A stretch of DNA of 53,799 nt from Candidatus Limnocylindria bacterium (GTDB lineage Bacteria > Chloroflexota > Limnocylindria > P2-11E), in assembly GCA_036523395.1 (NCBI GenBank), contig DATDEH010000074.1, positions 1 to 53,799 on the forward strand, given 5' to 3'. How positions within the stretch are numbered: the stretch's first letter is position 1; each line of letters starts with the position of its first letter. Below the pieces are notes generated by a model. That model was not told where the DNA came from and searched no databases. It worked only from the letters and a program-made list of their open reading frames with translations. Made by a program: the position numbers and the translations under genes. Shown one piece after another: positions 8,220 to 17,658 of the stretch.

Positions 8220-9407
8220 CTAGTTCAAGGCCTCGACGAGCCCGGCGGCCCCCATCCCGCCTCCGACGCACATCGTGACGAGCCCGAAGCGCGCCTTCCG
8301 GCGACGCAGCTCGTACAGCACTGTCCCGACCATGCGCGCGCCGCTCATCCCATAAGGGTGACCGATCGAGATCGCGCCGCCGTTCGGATTGAGCAGCTCG
8401 GGATCGATGCCGAGGCGATCGCGGCAGTAGACCGCCTGAGAGGCGAACGCCTCGTTCAGCTCCACCAGGTCGATGTCCTTCAAGGGGATCCCGACCTGCC
8501 GGAGGAGCTTCGGCACGGCGAACACCGGCCCGATGCCCATCTCGTCGGGCTCGCACGCCGCGACGGTGAAGCCGCGGAAGACGCCGAGCGGCCGCACGCC
8601 CAACGCGTTCGCGCGCTCGGCGGACATGAGGAGCGCCACCGACGCGCCGTCGGACAGCTGACTCGCGTTGCCGGCCGTGACCGTACCGCCCTCCTTGAAC
8701 GCCGGCGGGAGCTTTGAGAGTCCCTCGAGCGTGGTGTCGGGCCGATTGCACTCGTCGCGATCGACGGTGACCTCCCGCGTGGATGTCGCGCCCGTGACCT
8801 TGTCCGTCGTCTGCATCCTCACGGTGATGGGCAGGATCTCCTCCGCGAACTTCCCCTCGCGCTGGCCCGCGGCGGTCCGCTGCTGCGAGAGGAGCGCGAA
8901 CGCATCCTGGCGTTCGCGCGAGACGCCGTAGCGCTCGGCGACGACCTCAGCGGTCTGGCCCATCGGCATGTAGATGTCCTTCTTGTGATCGAGGAGCCAG
9001 GGGTTCTGGAGGTCCTTCTTGTTGTAGTCGTTCTGGAGCATGGTGATCGACTCGAGCCCCCCGGCGATCGCGACGTCGTAGCTGCCGCCCTCGATCATCC
9101 GCGCGGCGATGGCGATCGAGTTGAGCCCCGACGCGCAGAATCGGCTGACGGTCGATCCCGGCACCGACGTCGGGAGGCCGGACATGATCGCGACGGTCCT
9201 TCCGACGTTCTGGCCCTGCGGTCCCTCCGGGAAACCCGCGCCGAGGATGACGTCATCGACCTGCGCCGGGTCGATCTCGGGCACACGACGCAGCAGCTCC
9301 CGAACGCAGCGCACCGCGATGTCGTCGGGCCGGGCGAGGTTGAACGAGCCGCGGAACGACTTGGCGAGACCACTCCGCACGCTCGCGACGATCACCGCTT
9401 CACGCAT
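8220..9407 (-). CDS. acetyl-CoA C-acyltransferase (thiolase)
   Basis: A 395-residue thiolase that cleaves 3-ketoacyl-CoA to acetyl-CoA and a shortened acyl-CoA. The nucleophilic Cys is in SRFCASGLNS near residue 88, the second-half motifs are NEAFASQAVY, GGAISIGHPYGMSGARM with the active-site His, and the C-terminal catalytic Cys is in MCVGGGMGAAG. The sequence is FadA/FadI-like rather than biosynthetic. ATG at 9407 overlaps the end of the enoyl-CoA hydratase gene by 8 nt, with AGGTGG upstream. It is the last gene of the TetR-led minus-strand run. Confidence 0.93.
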   Translation of the reverse strand: MREAVIVASVRSGLAKSFRGSFNLARPDDIAVRCVRELLRRVPEIDPAQVDDVILGAGFPEGPQGQNVGRTVAIMSGLPTSVPGSTVSRFCASGLNSIAIAARMIEGGSYDVAIAGGLESITMLQNDYNKKDLQNPWLLDHKKDIYMPMGQTAEVVAERYGVSRERQDAFALLSQQRTAAGQREGKFAEEILPITVRMQTTDKVTGATSTREVTVDRDECNRPDTTLEGLSKLPPAFKEGGTVTAGNASQLSDGASVALLMSAERANALGVRPLGVFRGFTVAACEPDEMGIGPVFAVPKLLRQVGIPLKDIDLVELNEAFASQAVYCRDRLGIDPELLNPNGGAISIGHPYGMSGARMVGTVLYELRRRKARFGLVTMCVGGGMGAAGLVEALN

Positions 9408-10161
9408 CGGCGTGCCCACCTGCCGGCGGCGCCCAGCGCGCCGCGCGCTTCTCGAGGAACGCGGCGATGCCCTCGCGCGCATCTGGATGCGCGAGCAGAC
9501 GCGCGAGCGCGGCGGTCTCGGTCCGGAGGCCGCCCTGGAGCGAAGCGTCGCTCGTCTCACGCAGGAGGGTCTTGATCACCGCGAGCGAGTGCGGCGACTG
9601 CGCCGCGAGGGTGCGCGCGATCGCCGCGGCCCGGTCGAAGACCTCCGCCGGCGCGACCGCCTCCTCAACGAGTCCCCACTCCGCGGCGCGGAGTCCGGAG
9701 ATCGGCTCCCCGCCGAAGATCATGAGCCGCGCGCGCCCGGGTCCGACGACCCGAGGCAGGCGCTGTGTGCCGCCGCCGCCAGGCAGGATGCCGATGCGGA
9801 CCTCGGGCAGACCGATCTGCGCGTCCTCGGCCGCGATCCGTATGTCGCACGCGAGCGCGACCTCCAGCCCGCCGCCCATGCAGAAGCCGTGGATCGCGAC
9901 GATGAGCGGCTTCGGGAACGCCTCGATGCGGTCGGCCAGACGCTGGATACCCTCCCCGCGCGTGTCGGCATTCGGTTCGAGAAGCGCCGGAAACTCCGAG
10001 ATGTCCGCTCCGGCGCTGAAGCCACGCGGCCCCGCGCCGCGCAGCAGGGCGACACGGGTCGCCGCATCGGTGGCGAGCGCATCAAGGGTCGACTCGAGCG
10101 CGGCCACGACCGCCCGGCTCATCGCATTCACCGGCGGGCGATCGATCGTGATCGTCGTCAC
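9400..10161 (-). CDS. enoyl-CoA hydratase/isomerase
   Basis: A 253-residue crotonase-fold protein for hydration of 2-enoyl-CoA. The oxyanion-hole segments are GFSAGADISEF and HGFCMGGGLEVALACDIRIA; the acidic residue of GLPEVRIGILPGGGGTQRLPR corresponds to the first catalytic Glu region. The usual N-terminal strand seems to begin about ten codons earlier (ELVRVEPSGG in frame), but only a CTG is available there, so GTG at 10161 is given with some doubt. It lies between the acyl-CoA synthetase and the thiolase. Confidence 0.88.
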   Translation of the reverse strand: MTTITIDRPPVNAMSRAVVAALESTLDALATDAATRVALLRGAGPRGFSAGADISEFPALLEPNADTRGEGIQRLADRIEAFPKPLIVAIHGFCMGGGLEVALACDIRIAAEDAQIGLPEVRIGILPGGGGTQRLPRVVGPGRARLMIFGGEPISGLRAAEWGLVEEAVAPAEVFDRAAAIARTLAAQSPHSLAVIKTLLRETSDASLQGGLRTETAALARLLAHPDAREGIAAFLEKRAARWAPPAGGHADA

Positions 10162-10189
10162 GCCACCCGACGGCTCGACGCGAACGAGC

Positions 10190-11818
10190 TCAGGAGGCAG
10201 GCGTCACCTCACGGGCCGTCGCGAAGCGTTCGCGCAGCGCCGTCTTGCGGAACTTGCCCGCCGCGGTCTTTGGGATCTCGGTCACGAACTCGAACGCATC
10301 GGGCAGCCACCACTTCGCGAAGCTGGGCGCGAGGTAGTCCCGGAGCTCATCCGCGGTCGCCGTCTGCCCGGGCCGCAGCAGGACGACCGCGAGAGGACGC
10401 TCCTGCCAGCGCGCATGCGGGACCGCGATGACCGCGGCCTCGGCGACCGCGGGGTGACCCATGAGCGTGTTCTCGAGCGCGACCGAGCTGATCCACTCGC
10501 CGCCGGACTTGATCAGGTCCTTGGAGCGGTCCTGGATCTCGACGTAGCCGCGCGCATCGATGGTGACGATGTCGCCGGTGCGGAACCAGCCGTCCTTCGT
10601 GAAACGGTCCGCCGACTCCGGACTCTTGTAGTACGCGCGCGCGACCCACGGACCGCGCACCTGGAGCTCGCCCATCGACTTTCCGTCCCAGGGCACATCG
10701 TTCCCGGCGTCGTTCTGCGCGCGGATCTCCACCAGCGGCACCGGATATCCCTGCTTCGCACGGTAGGCGAAGCGCGTCTCGGTGTCCGACTGCTCGAGAT
10801 CGCTCATGAGGCTGGACACCACGCCGAGCGGCGTGGTCTCGGTCATGCCCCAGGCGTGGAGGACACGTAGACCGTGCCGCTCTTCGAAGCCACGGATCAT
10901 CGACTTCGGCGCCGCCGAGCCACCGACGACGAGGACGCGGAGGCGCGACAGGTCGTACTCCTTCGGCCGCTCGTCGAGCCTGCGCAGCAGTCCGAGCCAG
11001 ATCGTCGGCACGCCCGCGGTGTAGGTGACGTGCTCCTTAGCGAACAACTCGCAAAGGCTCTCCGCATCGAGGTGCGGCCCGGGGTGGACCTGCGTGGCTC
11101 CGATCATCGTGCAGGTGAACGGCAGGCCCCAGGCGTTCACGTGGAACATCGGCACGACCGGCAGGACAACGTCGGACTCCAGAACGCCGACCGAGCCGGA
11201 CGCCTGTCCGAGACTGTGCAGCACCAGCGCGCGGTGCGAATAGACGACGCCCTTCGGACGGCCGGTCGTCCCGGACGTGTAGCACATCGCGGCGGCCTCG
11301 CGCTCGTCGAGCTCCGGATACGCGAACGCGTTTGCGTCCGCTCCCGCGAGGAGCGCCTCGTAGCCGATCGTCCCCGCGGGCGCCTTTGCCCCGTGCTCGA
11401 TCACGACGATGTGCTCGATCTTCACGTCGGCACGGAACTTCTCGAGTACCGGCAACAGCGTGTCGTCGATGATGAGCACGCGGTCCTCGGCGTCGTTCAC
11501 GATGTAGGTGAGGTCGCTCGGATGCAGGCGCGGGTTGATCGTGTGGAGGACGGTGCCGGCGAGCGGTATTCCGAAATACGCCTCGAGGTGCTCGTACTGA
11601 TTCCAGCACAGCGTCGCGACGCGGTCTCCGCGCCGCATGCCGAGCTGCTGGAGCGCGACCGCCAGCTTCTTCGCGCGGGGCACGAAGTCTGCGTACGTAT
11701 ACCGGTGCAGGGTCTTGTCCGGTCTGCGCGTGACGATCGCTTTGTGCCCAAAGAGCGTCTCCGCACGCCGGAGGATGAACTCGATCGTCAGCGGGTACTC
11801 CATCATCAGTCCGTCCAC
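10190..11818 (-). CDS. fatty-acyl-CoA synthetase (AlkK-like)
   Basis: A 542-residue adenylate-forming ligase. Motifs: CYTSGTTGRPKGV near residue 183, the A5 motif HAWGMTETTPLG, FRTGDIVTIDARGYVEI, DRSKDLIKSGGEWISSVALEN and the terminal catalytic Lys in KTAAGKFRKTALR. The SGGEWIS variant of the A8 region is typical of medium-chain AlkK-like enzymes and of FadD3-type ligases. GTG at 11818 has GAGAGGGG about 10 nt upstream. This is the second acid-CoA ligase in the window; two ligases facing opposite ways suggest two substrates or two regulatory inputs. Confidence 0.9.
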   Translation of the reverse strand: MDGLMMEYPLTIEFILRRAETLFGHKAIVTRRPDKTLHRYTYADFVPRAKKLAVALQQLGMRRGDRVATLCWNQYEHLEAYFGIPLAGTVLHTINPRLHPSDLTYIVNDAEDRVLIIDDTLLPVLEKFRADVKIEHIVVIEHGAKAPAGTIGYEALLAGADANAFAYPELDEREAAAMCYTSGTTGRPKGVVYSHRALVLHSLGQASGSVGVLESDVVLPVVPMFHVNAWGLPFTCTMIGATQVHPGPHLDAESLCELFAKEHVTYTAGVPTIWLGLLRRLDERPKEYDLSRLRVLVVGGSAAPKSMIRGFEERHGLRVLHAWGMTETTPLGVVSSLMSDLEQSDTETRFAYRAKQGYPVPLVEIRAQNDAGNDVPWDGKSMGELQVRGPWVARAYYKSPESADRFTKDGWFRTGDIVTIDARGYVEIQDRSKDLIKSGGEWISSVALENTLMGHPAVAEAAVIAVPHARWQERPLAVVLLRPGQTATADELRDYLAPSFAKWWLPDAFEFVTEIPKTAAGKFRKTALRERFATAREVTPAS

Positions 11819-11842
11819 GTTGATGCCACCCCTCTCATTTCG

Positions 11843-12910
11843 TCATGCGCCACTGAGGACCGACTCTGCGATCTCCGCGCGGTGGGCCGCGCCGGAGCGG
11901 TCGAACGACTCGATCCAAAGCGCCCGCTTGTAATAGCGGTGCAGCGGATGGTCCCACGTGAAACCCATGCCGCCGTGCACCTGGATCGCGCGCTCGCATG
12001 CCGTGACCGCGGCCTCGGCCGCGTACGCCTTCGCCGCGATCGCGGCGCGCTCGGCCTCGCCGTCACCCTCGGCGATGCACCAGGCCGCCCAGTACGCGAG
12101 CGAGCGCGCGAGCTCCGTCTCGACATACGTGTCCGCGAGCTTGTGCGACACCGCCTGGTACGCCCCGATGGGCCGGCCGAATTGCTCGCGGCTCTTCGCG
12201 TGGTCGACGCCGAGCTCGAGCGCACGGCTGGCGATGCCGACCGCCTCGAGGGCGAGCGCGGCGAGGGCGCGCCGCCGAGTGGCGGCAACGATCTTCGCCG
12301 CGGCGGGCGGAGCCGCGAGGAGGTGTGCGGCATCGTCGTCGAAGGTGACGTGGCCGAGCCGCCGCGTCGCGTCGACCGTGTCGAGGACGCGGACGTGCGG
12401 CCGGGCGTCATGGCGCTCCGCGAGGCACAGCCCGATGCCGTCGGGCCGGCGCGCTTGGACCACGAACGCGTCGACCCAGCCGGCATCTGGAACGAGATCA
12501 GCCTCGCCACGCAGGAGCCAGCGATCGCCCGCCCCACGCGCTTCCACCGTCCCTGACGCGATCGTCGCAGTGAGCGCGCCGGACGCGACCTTGGCCAACA
12601 GGTCGGGCGCGCATCCGAGGGCCGGCAGCGCGAGCGCGACGGTCGAGAAGTACGGACCCGCGTAAAGCACGCGACCGAGCTCCTCGAACACGATCGCCTC
12701 TTCGACGAAGCCGAGGCCGGCGCCACCCTGCGCCTCGGGGATCGAGGCGCCGGTCCACCCAAGACGAGCGAGCTCGAGCCAGGACGCGCGGTCCCAGCCG
12801 TCTTTGGACGTCGCGATCTCCGCCAGGCGCGCGGCGGGGAAACGCTTGTCGAGGAAGGAGCGGGCCTGCGCGCGGAGCTGCTCCTGCTCCGGCGAGAAGC
12901 TGAAGTCCAT
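11843..12910 (-). CDS. acyl-CoA dehydrogenase, short form (CaiA/FadE-like)
   Basis: A 355-residue acyl-CoA dehydrogenase homologue beginning MDFSFSPEQEQLRAQ. It keeps the IPEAQGGAGLGFVEEAIVFEELGR helix of the N-terminal domain, the SREQFGRPIGAYQAVSHKLAD helix and IQVHGGMGFTWDHPLHRYYKR of the C-terminal domain. The middle FAD domain is poorly conserved and lacks the canonical TEPxxGSD segment. Such degenerate subunits often pair with a full-length partner in alpha2beta2 steroid or branched acyl-CoA dehydrogenases; the gene directly upstream overlaps by 1 nt (TGATG) and encodes such a partner. Confidence 0.9.
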   Translation of the reverse strand: MDFSFSPEQEQLRAQARSFLDKRFPAARLAEIATSKDGWDRASWLELARLGWTGASIPEAQGGAGLGFVEEAIVFEELGRVLYAGPYFSTVALALPALGCAPDLLAKVASGALTATIASGTVEARGAGDRWLLRGEADLVPDAGWVDAFVVQARRPDGIGLCLAERHDARPHVRVLDTVDATRRLGHVTFDDDAAHLLAAPPAAAKIVAATRRRALAALALEAVGIASRALELGVDHAKSREQFGRPIGAYQAVSHKLADTYVETELARSLAYWAAWCIAEGDGEAERAAIAAKAYAAEAAVTACERAIQVHGGMGFTWDHPLHRYYKRALWIESFDRSGAAHRAEIAESVLSGA

Positions 12911-14067
12911 CAGCGGCTCCGTGGCAGGCCGAGCACGCGCTCGGCGATGATGTTCCTGAGGATCTCCGACGTGCCGGCTTCGATGGTGTTGCCGCGGCTC
13001 CGGAGCTGCTGATGGCGCCAATAGGCCGCCGCCCCGTCGCCGTCCGCCACCTGCGCCTCCCGTCCGATGATCTCGATGGCGAGCTTGGTGAGGCGCTGGT
13101 TCGCTTCGGACCAGCGGAGCTTCGCGACGGACCCCTCGGGGCCGGGCACGCCGGTGCGCTCGAGGCGCGCCAGTGCGCGGTAGTTGGTGTATCTGAGGGC
13201 CTGGAGATCGATCCACTCGCGCGCGACGCGGTCGCGCACCAGCGCGTCGGCCCCCGCGCGCTCGCGAGCCAGAGCGACGAGCTTGCGGACGGCGACATCG
13301 AGGGCGCCGGCGAGGGCGAAGCCGAACGTGCCGCGTTCATGCGAGAGGGTCGTCATCGCCACACGCCAGCCGTCACCGACGTCGCCGAGCAGGTTCTCCT
13401 TCGGCACCGCGACATCCGTGAAGAAGATCTCATTGAATTCCGCTTCGCCGGTGATCTGGCGGAGTGGCCTGACCTCGACACCGGGACTCTTCATGTCGAC
13501 GATGAGATACGTGAGGCCCTCGTGCTTGTCGCCCGCCGCGGCGCTCCGGCCGAGCAGGATGCACCGGTCGGCGATATGCGCGTACGACGACCACACCTTC
13601 TGACCGTTCACCACGAAGCGATCGCCCACAAGCTCCACGCGCGTGCGCACCGACGCGAGATCGGAGCCCGAGCCGGGCTCGGAGAAGCCTTGGCACCAGA
13701 TCTCCTCTGCCGACAGGATCTTCGCCAGGTAACGCGCCTTCTGATCCGGCCGGCCGTGCGCGATGATCGTCGGGCCGGCCATGCCGAGCCCGATCACACC
13801 GAGGTGCTGCGGCGCTTCGGCGCGCGCGAGCTCCTCGAGATAGACAGCCTGGTAGCGCCACGGCCGTCCCGCGCCGCCGTACTCCTTGGGCCAGGTGAGC
13901 CCGGCGTACCCGCACTCGGCCAGGCGCTTGCTCCAGTCGCGTCCGAGCGCGAGGGCTGGGCCGCTCCAGCCGCGGAAGCCGCGCAGCCCGGCGGGCACGT
14001 TCGCCTCCAGCCAGGCGCGCAGCGCCGCGCGGAACGCCGCCTCTTCTGGTCCGTCTCGGAGATCCAT
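12910..14067 (-). CDS. acyl-CoA dehydrogenase, long form
   Basis: A 385-residue acyl-CoA dehydrogenase. The middle-domain signature CQGFSEPGSGSDLASV lies near residue 125, VNGQKVWSSYAHIAD follows, and the C-terminal domain ends in GTSEILRNIIAERVLGLPR, the usual final helix. It overlaps the next gene by 1 nt and the thioesterase by 1 nt. Together with the shorter acyl-CoA dehydrogenase downstream it probably forms a heteromeric enzyme of the FadE-FadE type described for cholesterol side-chain and related oxidation in actinobacteria; that pairing is inferred from gene order and the complementary conservation. Confidence 0.92.
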   Translation of the reverse strand: MDLRDGPEEAAFRAALRAWLEANVPAGLRGFRGWSGPALALGRDWSKRLAECGYAGLTWPKEYGGAGRPWRYQAVYLEELARAEAPQHLGVIGLGMAGPTIIAHGRPDQKARYLAKILSAEEIWCQGFSEPGSGSDLASVRTRVELVGDRFVVNGQKVWSSYAHIADRCILLGRSAAAGDKHEGLTYLIVDMKSPGVEVRPLRQITGEAEFNEIFFTDVAVPKENLLGDVGDGWRVAMTTLSHERGTFGFALAGALDVAVRKLVALARERAGADALVRDRVAREWIDLQALRYTNYRALARLERTGVPGPEGSVAKLRWSEANQRLTKLAIEIIGREAQVADGDGAAAYWRHQQLRSRGNTIEAGTSEILRNIIAERVLGLPRSR

Positions 14068-14504
14068 CAGCGCCCCTCGCTCGACTCGCCGCGCAGCGTC
14101 ATGCAGGTGCTCATCGCGCGCGCGACGAGCCGCTCGTCCGGGTCGGTCACGTCGCACTCCACGAATCCGATCGTCCGCCCCGTCTTCACCATGCGTGCCG
14201 TCGCGACGAGGCGGCCGCTCCAGAACGGCCGGAGAAAGTTGATCTTCAGCTCGAGCGTGGTGAAGCTCTCTCCCTCACCGAGGGTCGAGGCGTACGCCGT
14301 GCCCATCGCTGCATCGGCGACATCGCAGATGATCCCGCCGTGGAGCGTACCCATGGGATTGGCGTGCTGCGGCCCGGCATCGAGCTCGAAGATCGCCTTC
14401 CCCGTTTCGATCGAGGTCGGTCGAAAGCCGATGAGTCTGCCCACCGGAGCGCCCGGGCCATCCCCACGCACCATCGCGTTGAAGCGATCGATCAGCCTGG
14501 CCAC
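14067..14504 (-). CDS. PaaI-type hotdog thioesterase
   Basis: A 145-residue hotdog-fold protein of the PaaI/acyl-CoA thioesterase family, which releases CoA from acyl-CoA intermediates. The signature NPMGTLHGGIICDVADAAMG is intact, with the Asp of DVADAAMG in the catalytic position; the second half has LELKINFLRPFWSGRLVATA. The GTG at 14504 is preferred over one ten codons upstream because GGGAGG ends 5 nt before it. It likely protects against CoA sequestration during beta-oxidation. Confidence 0.87.
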   Translation of the reverse strand: MARLIDRFNAMVRGDGPGAPVGRLIGFRPTSIETGKAIFELDAGPQHANPMGTLHGGIICDVADAAMGTAYASTLGEGESFTTLELKINFLRPFWSGRLVATARMVKTGRTIGFVECDVTDPDERLVARAMSTCMTLRGESSEGR

Positions 14505-14562
14505 GACACCTCCCAGCCGCCCCGATGGAGGCACGCGAGCCGTGCGGCGGTCGCGGAGCGTA

Positions 14563-15528
14563 TCAAAGGGATCGTCCGGTCGAAAGCGGCGGGCGCGCCG
14601 AGAGCTGCGCCCCGATGCTCACCAGCGCGCCAAGAGCTGAATCGAGTCGGGCGTCGTGCTCCCCGAGCGCATACGGCGAGGCGATGAAGTCGGTCGCGCC
14701 CGCCTCGGCCAGCCGCTCCAGGTGCTCGCCGATCGCGTCCTGGTCGCCGACGATGGCGACATCCGCGGGGCCGGCGGCGCCCTCACGGTCGAGCATCGCG
14801 CGATACGCCGGCAGCGATGCGTAGGTCTTGAACACCTTGCCTGCCAGCTCGCGCGCGGCGGCCGCGTCGTCCGTGAGCGCGAGCGGCAGCCCTACGACGA
14901 TCCGCGGCGTGGGCCGGCCGGCCTGCGCTGCCGCTTCGCGGATGCGCGGAACGATGTGTTCGCGCAGTGTGCGTGCGCCCACCATCCAGGTCACCGTGCC
15001 GGACGCGACCGAACCCGCGAGCGCGAGCATCTTCGGACCGAGACCAGCCAGCAGCACCGGCACCGGCAACCCATCCGTCGAGGTGACGCGAGCGCGGACC
15101 GTGAACATCTTCCCGGTGTGATCGACCTCCCCGGTGAGGAGCAGCGGGACGAGTACGGAGAGGTACTCGACGGTGTGGGCGTAGGCATGCTCGTACGAGA
15201 GACCCCAGGTCCCTTCGACGACCACACGATGTGACGGCCCGACGCCGAGCGTGAAGCGACCGCGCGCCGCGGCCTGCGTCGACGCCGCCTGCTGGGCCAT
15301 CGCGTACGGGTGGCGTGGGTAGGTCGGCGTGATGGAGGTCCCCAGCTCGATGTGAGTCGTCACGCGAGCCGCGAGCGCGACGACGGTCATCGCGTCATGT
15401 CCAAAGATGTTGTTGAACCAGACCGACGCCAGGCCGCGGTCCTCCGCAAGGCGGGCGCGCTCGACCAGCTCATCGAGCGTCGCCGGCCGGCGGTCCCGCT
15501 GCGCGCCGTCGAAGAGCCCGATGCGCAT
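14563..15528 (-). CDS. LLM-class flavin-dependent oxidoreductase
   Basis: A 321-residue luciferase-like (alpha/beta)8 monooxygenase, of the type that uses F420 or FMN. Supporting segments are MRIGLFDGAQ at the N-terminus, ELGTSITPTYPRHPYAMAQQA near residue 80, GRFTLGVGPSH near 106, and PVLLAGLGPKMLALAG near 180. The ATG at 15528 begins the first strand; the frame is open 30 codons further but that part has no similarity. Lying between the transporter and the thioesterase genes, it probably oxidises or reduces an intermediate imported by the liv system. Confidence 0.87.
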   Translation of the reverse strand: MRIGLFDGAQRDRRPATLDELVERARLAEDRGLASVWFNNIFGHDAMTVVALAARVTTHIELGTSITPTYPRHPYAMAQQAASTQAAARGRFTLGVGPSHRVVVEGTWGLSYEHAYAHTVEYLSVLVPLLLTGEVDHTGKMFTVRARVTSTDGLPVPVLLAGLGPKMLALAGSVASGTVTWMVGARTLREHIVPRIREAAAQAGRPTPRIVVGLPLALTDDAAAARELAGKVFKTYASLPAYRAMLDREGAAGPADVAIVGDQDAIGEHLERLAEAGATDFIASPYALGEHDARLDSALGALVSIGAQLSARPPLSTGRSL

Positions 15529-15645
15529 CAGCCCGGACCTCGCGTGAGAGCCGAGCGCGATGCTGTCCGGGCGAGCGGGGTCGACGTCAACTCGACGCGT
15601 CTCGACCCCGCCCACCATTCGTGTAGCACGACGTTGCGCGTGTTT

Positions 15646-16905
15646 CTACTTGAGCGTGATGTAGCCAGTCACGGTGACGAACTTGCCATCCTTCGCCGCC
15701 TGGAAATAGGCGGCCTTGACGCCCGCGTGATCCGTGGGGCTGTAGCTGAGACTTGGCACGAGTGAGCCCGTGAAGTCCTTCATCTGGTCGAGGTTCGTCA
15801 TGAAGCCCTCGCGGGTCAGCTCCTTGCCCGCGCGCTTCAGCGCCTCGATGAACACCTGTCCGTATGTATATCCGGCCTCGGTGAACCCACCGATCTGCTC
15901 CTTCGGAGCGTACTTCGCCATGAACGCCTGGTACTCGACGATCTTCGGGTTGCTGGTGTCGTCGAACGCGGGGAGGTAGGCCTCGATCAACATGCCGTTG
16001 ATCGCGGTGCCGGCAAGCTGGAAGATCGACGGATCGTTGATGACCGAGGATGAAAGCAACTTCGGCGCGTAGCCGATCTTGCCCATCTCGGCGATGATCG
16101 AGCCGCCCGGCTTCGGAACGGCGTAGAGGATCACCGTATCTGCGCCGGTCGTCTGCAATTTGAGCGCCTGCGCGCTGAAGTTGGTGTCGGCCGTTTCGTA
16201 GGACACACCGGTCGCGGCCGCAAGTCCGCGCTTCTTGAGCTCCGCCTGGACGGCGTCGAGCCCCTCTTTGCCGAAGGCATCGTTCTGGTAGAAGACCGCG
16301 ATCTTCTTCGTGCCCATCGTGTCGAGCGCGTACTGCGTCGCGAGCGTCGCTTCCGTCGTGTAGTTGAGCTGGACGGCATAGATGTTCTTCTTAAGCGGGA
16401 CGGCGAGTGCGGTCGTGCCGGTCGCCGGCCATACGTGCGGGACGTTATTCGCCACGAGGTAGTCCATGACCGCCGCGTTGTGGGCCGTCCCAAGGCCGCC
16501 GCAAAGCGCGAAGACCTTGTCCTCTTCCACGAGCTTCTTCACCGCGGCCACCGTCTTGGCCGGCTGGTAGCTGTCGTTCTCGTAGATGAAGCGGATCTTG
16601 CGGCCGTTGATGCCGCCCTGGTCATTGATCATCTTGAAGTACGCGTCGAGCGTGCGGTCGATCGCGCCGTACGCACCCGCCGGTCCATCCTGCGGACCCC
16701 AGCTGCCGACAAGGACCTCAGTGTCGGTGACGCCGACGACGACCGGTTTGGCCGTGGCGGTCGCCGCCGCGGTCGCGGCGGTCGTCGCGCTGGGTGCGGG
16801 GGTCGCCGACCCGCAAGCCATCACGAGCAGCGCGACGAGCAAAGGGACGACCTGCGCCACCCGTGGCAGAAATCGATGTTGTGTCCTCGTAAGTTGCCCT
16901 GTCAA
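15646..16905 (-). CDS. branched-chain amino acid-type ABC transporter substrate-binding lipoprotein
   Basis: A 419-residue type-I periplasmic binding protein (Leu/Ile/Val-binding family). A signal peptide with lipobox VMAC ends at Cys31, followed by an Ala/Thr-rich linker of about 25 residues, then the mature domain starting VVVGVTDTEVLVGSWGP. GGINGRKIRFIYENDSYQP and VFYQNDAFGKEGLDAV are typical. TTG at 16905 has GGAGAGGGAG just upstream. It follows livF in the same run, so it supplies ligand to LivHMGF. Given the catabolic neighbours the ligand may be a fatty or aromatic acid rather than an amino acid. Confidence 0.92.
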   Translation of the reverse strand: MTGQLTRTQHRFLPRVAQVVPLLVALLVMACGSATPAPSATTAATAAATATAKPVVVGVTDTEVLVGSWGPQDGPAGAYGAIDRTLDAYFKMINDQGGINGRKIRFIYENDSYQPAKTVAAVKKLVEEDKVFALCGGLGTAHNAAVMDYLVANNVPHVWPATGTTALAVPLKKNIYAVQLNYTTEATLATQYALDTMGTKKIAVFYQNDAFGKEGLDAVQAELKKRGLAAATGVSYETADTNFSAQALKLQTTGADTVILYAVPKPGGSIIAEMGKIGYAPKLLSSSVINDPSIFQLAGTAINGMLIEAYLPAFDDTSNPKIVEYQAFMAKYAPKEQIGGFTEAGYTYGQVFIEALKRAGKELTREGFMTNLDQMKDFTGSLVPSLSYSPTDHAGVKAAYFQAAKDGKFVTVTGYITLK

Positions 16906-16935
16906 AGCTCCCTCTCCTTCTGGCCTTAGCCGGCC

Positions 16936-17658
16936 CTATTGCCCGAGATATGCGCTTCGCACCTCCTCCCGCTGCCGGAGCGCCGCGCTCCGATCGCTGA
17001 GGATCACCCGCCCGATCTCTAAGACGTACGCGCGGTCAGCGATGTCGAGCGCCATGTGTGCGTTCTGTTCGACCAGAAGCACGGTCGTACCCGTGGCGCG
17101 GATCTCGCTGATGACGCGGAAGATCTCCTTCACCAACATCGGTGCGAGGCCAAGGGAAGGCTCGTCGAGCAGGAGCAGTCGTGGCCGGGCCATGAGGGCC
17201 CGTCCGATGGCGAGCATCTGCTGCTCGCCGCCGCTGAGAGTTCCGGCCCGTTGCTGCAGCCGCTCGCGCAGGCGCGGGAAATACTCGAACACCCGCGGAT
17301 CCTGGCCCGCGGCGCCGAGATCGCGGCGCGCGTACCCACCGAGCAACAGATTCTCGCGCACGGTGAGCTCCGCGAAGATCTGCCGTCCCTCGGGCACCTG
17401 AACGATCCCCATGCGCACCAGGCGGTCGGGGGTCATTCCGTCGACGCGCCGACCGTCGAACTCGACCGAGCCGCGCGTGGGCCGGAGGAGACCGGAGATC
17501 ACCCGCAGTGTCGTCGTCTTCCCCGCGCCATTCGCTCCGAGCAACGCGATGACGCTCCCCTCGGCGACCTCGAGACTGACGCTGTGCAGCGCGCAGACGC
17601 GCCCGTAGTAGGCCTCGATCTCGTGCACCACAAGGAGCGGACGAGCCGCGCTAAGCAT
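16936..17658 (-). CDS. livF: branched-chain ABC transporter ATPase LivF
   Basis: A 240-residue ABC ATPase. Walker A GANGAGKTT, Q-loop region VPEGRQIFAELTVREN, signature LSGGEQQML, Walker B LLLLDEPSLGLAP and the switch His region VEQNAHMALDIAD are all intact. The EGRxIFxxLTVxENL segment is diagnostic of LivF. ATG at 17658 overlaps the livG stop by 8 nt. It energises import with LivG. Confidence 0.95.
   Translation of the reverse strand: MLSAARPLLVVHEIEAYYGRVCALHSVSLEVAEGSVIALLGANGAGKTTTLRVISGLLRPTRGSVEFDGRRVDGMTPDRLVRMGIVQVPEGRQIFAELTVRENLLLGGYARRDLGAAGQDPRVFEYFPRLRERLQQRAGTLSGGEQQMLAIGRALMARPRLLLLDEPSLGLAPMLVKEIFRVISEIRATGTTVLLVEQNAHMALDIADRAYVLEIGRVILSDRSAALRQREEVRSAYLGQ

Noticed and set aside
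10874-12556. 560-codon plus-strand frame
   Set aside because: Antisense to the acyl-CoA synthetase and acyl-CoA dehydrogenase genes, both with clear motifs.
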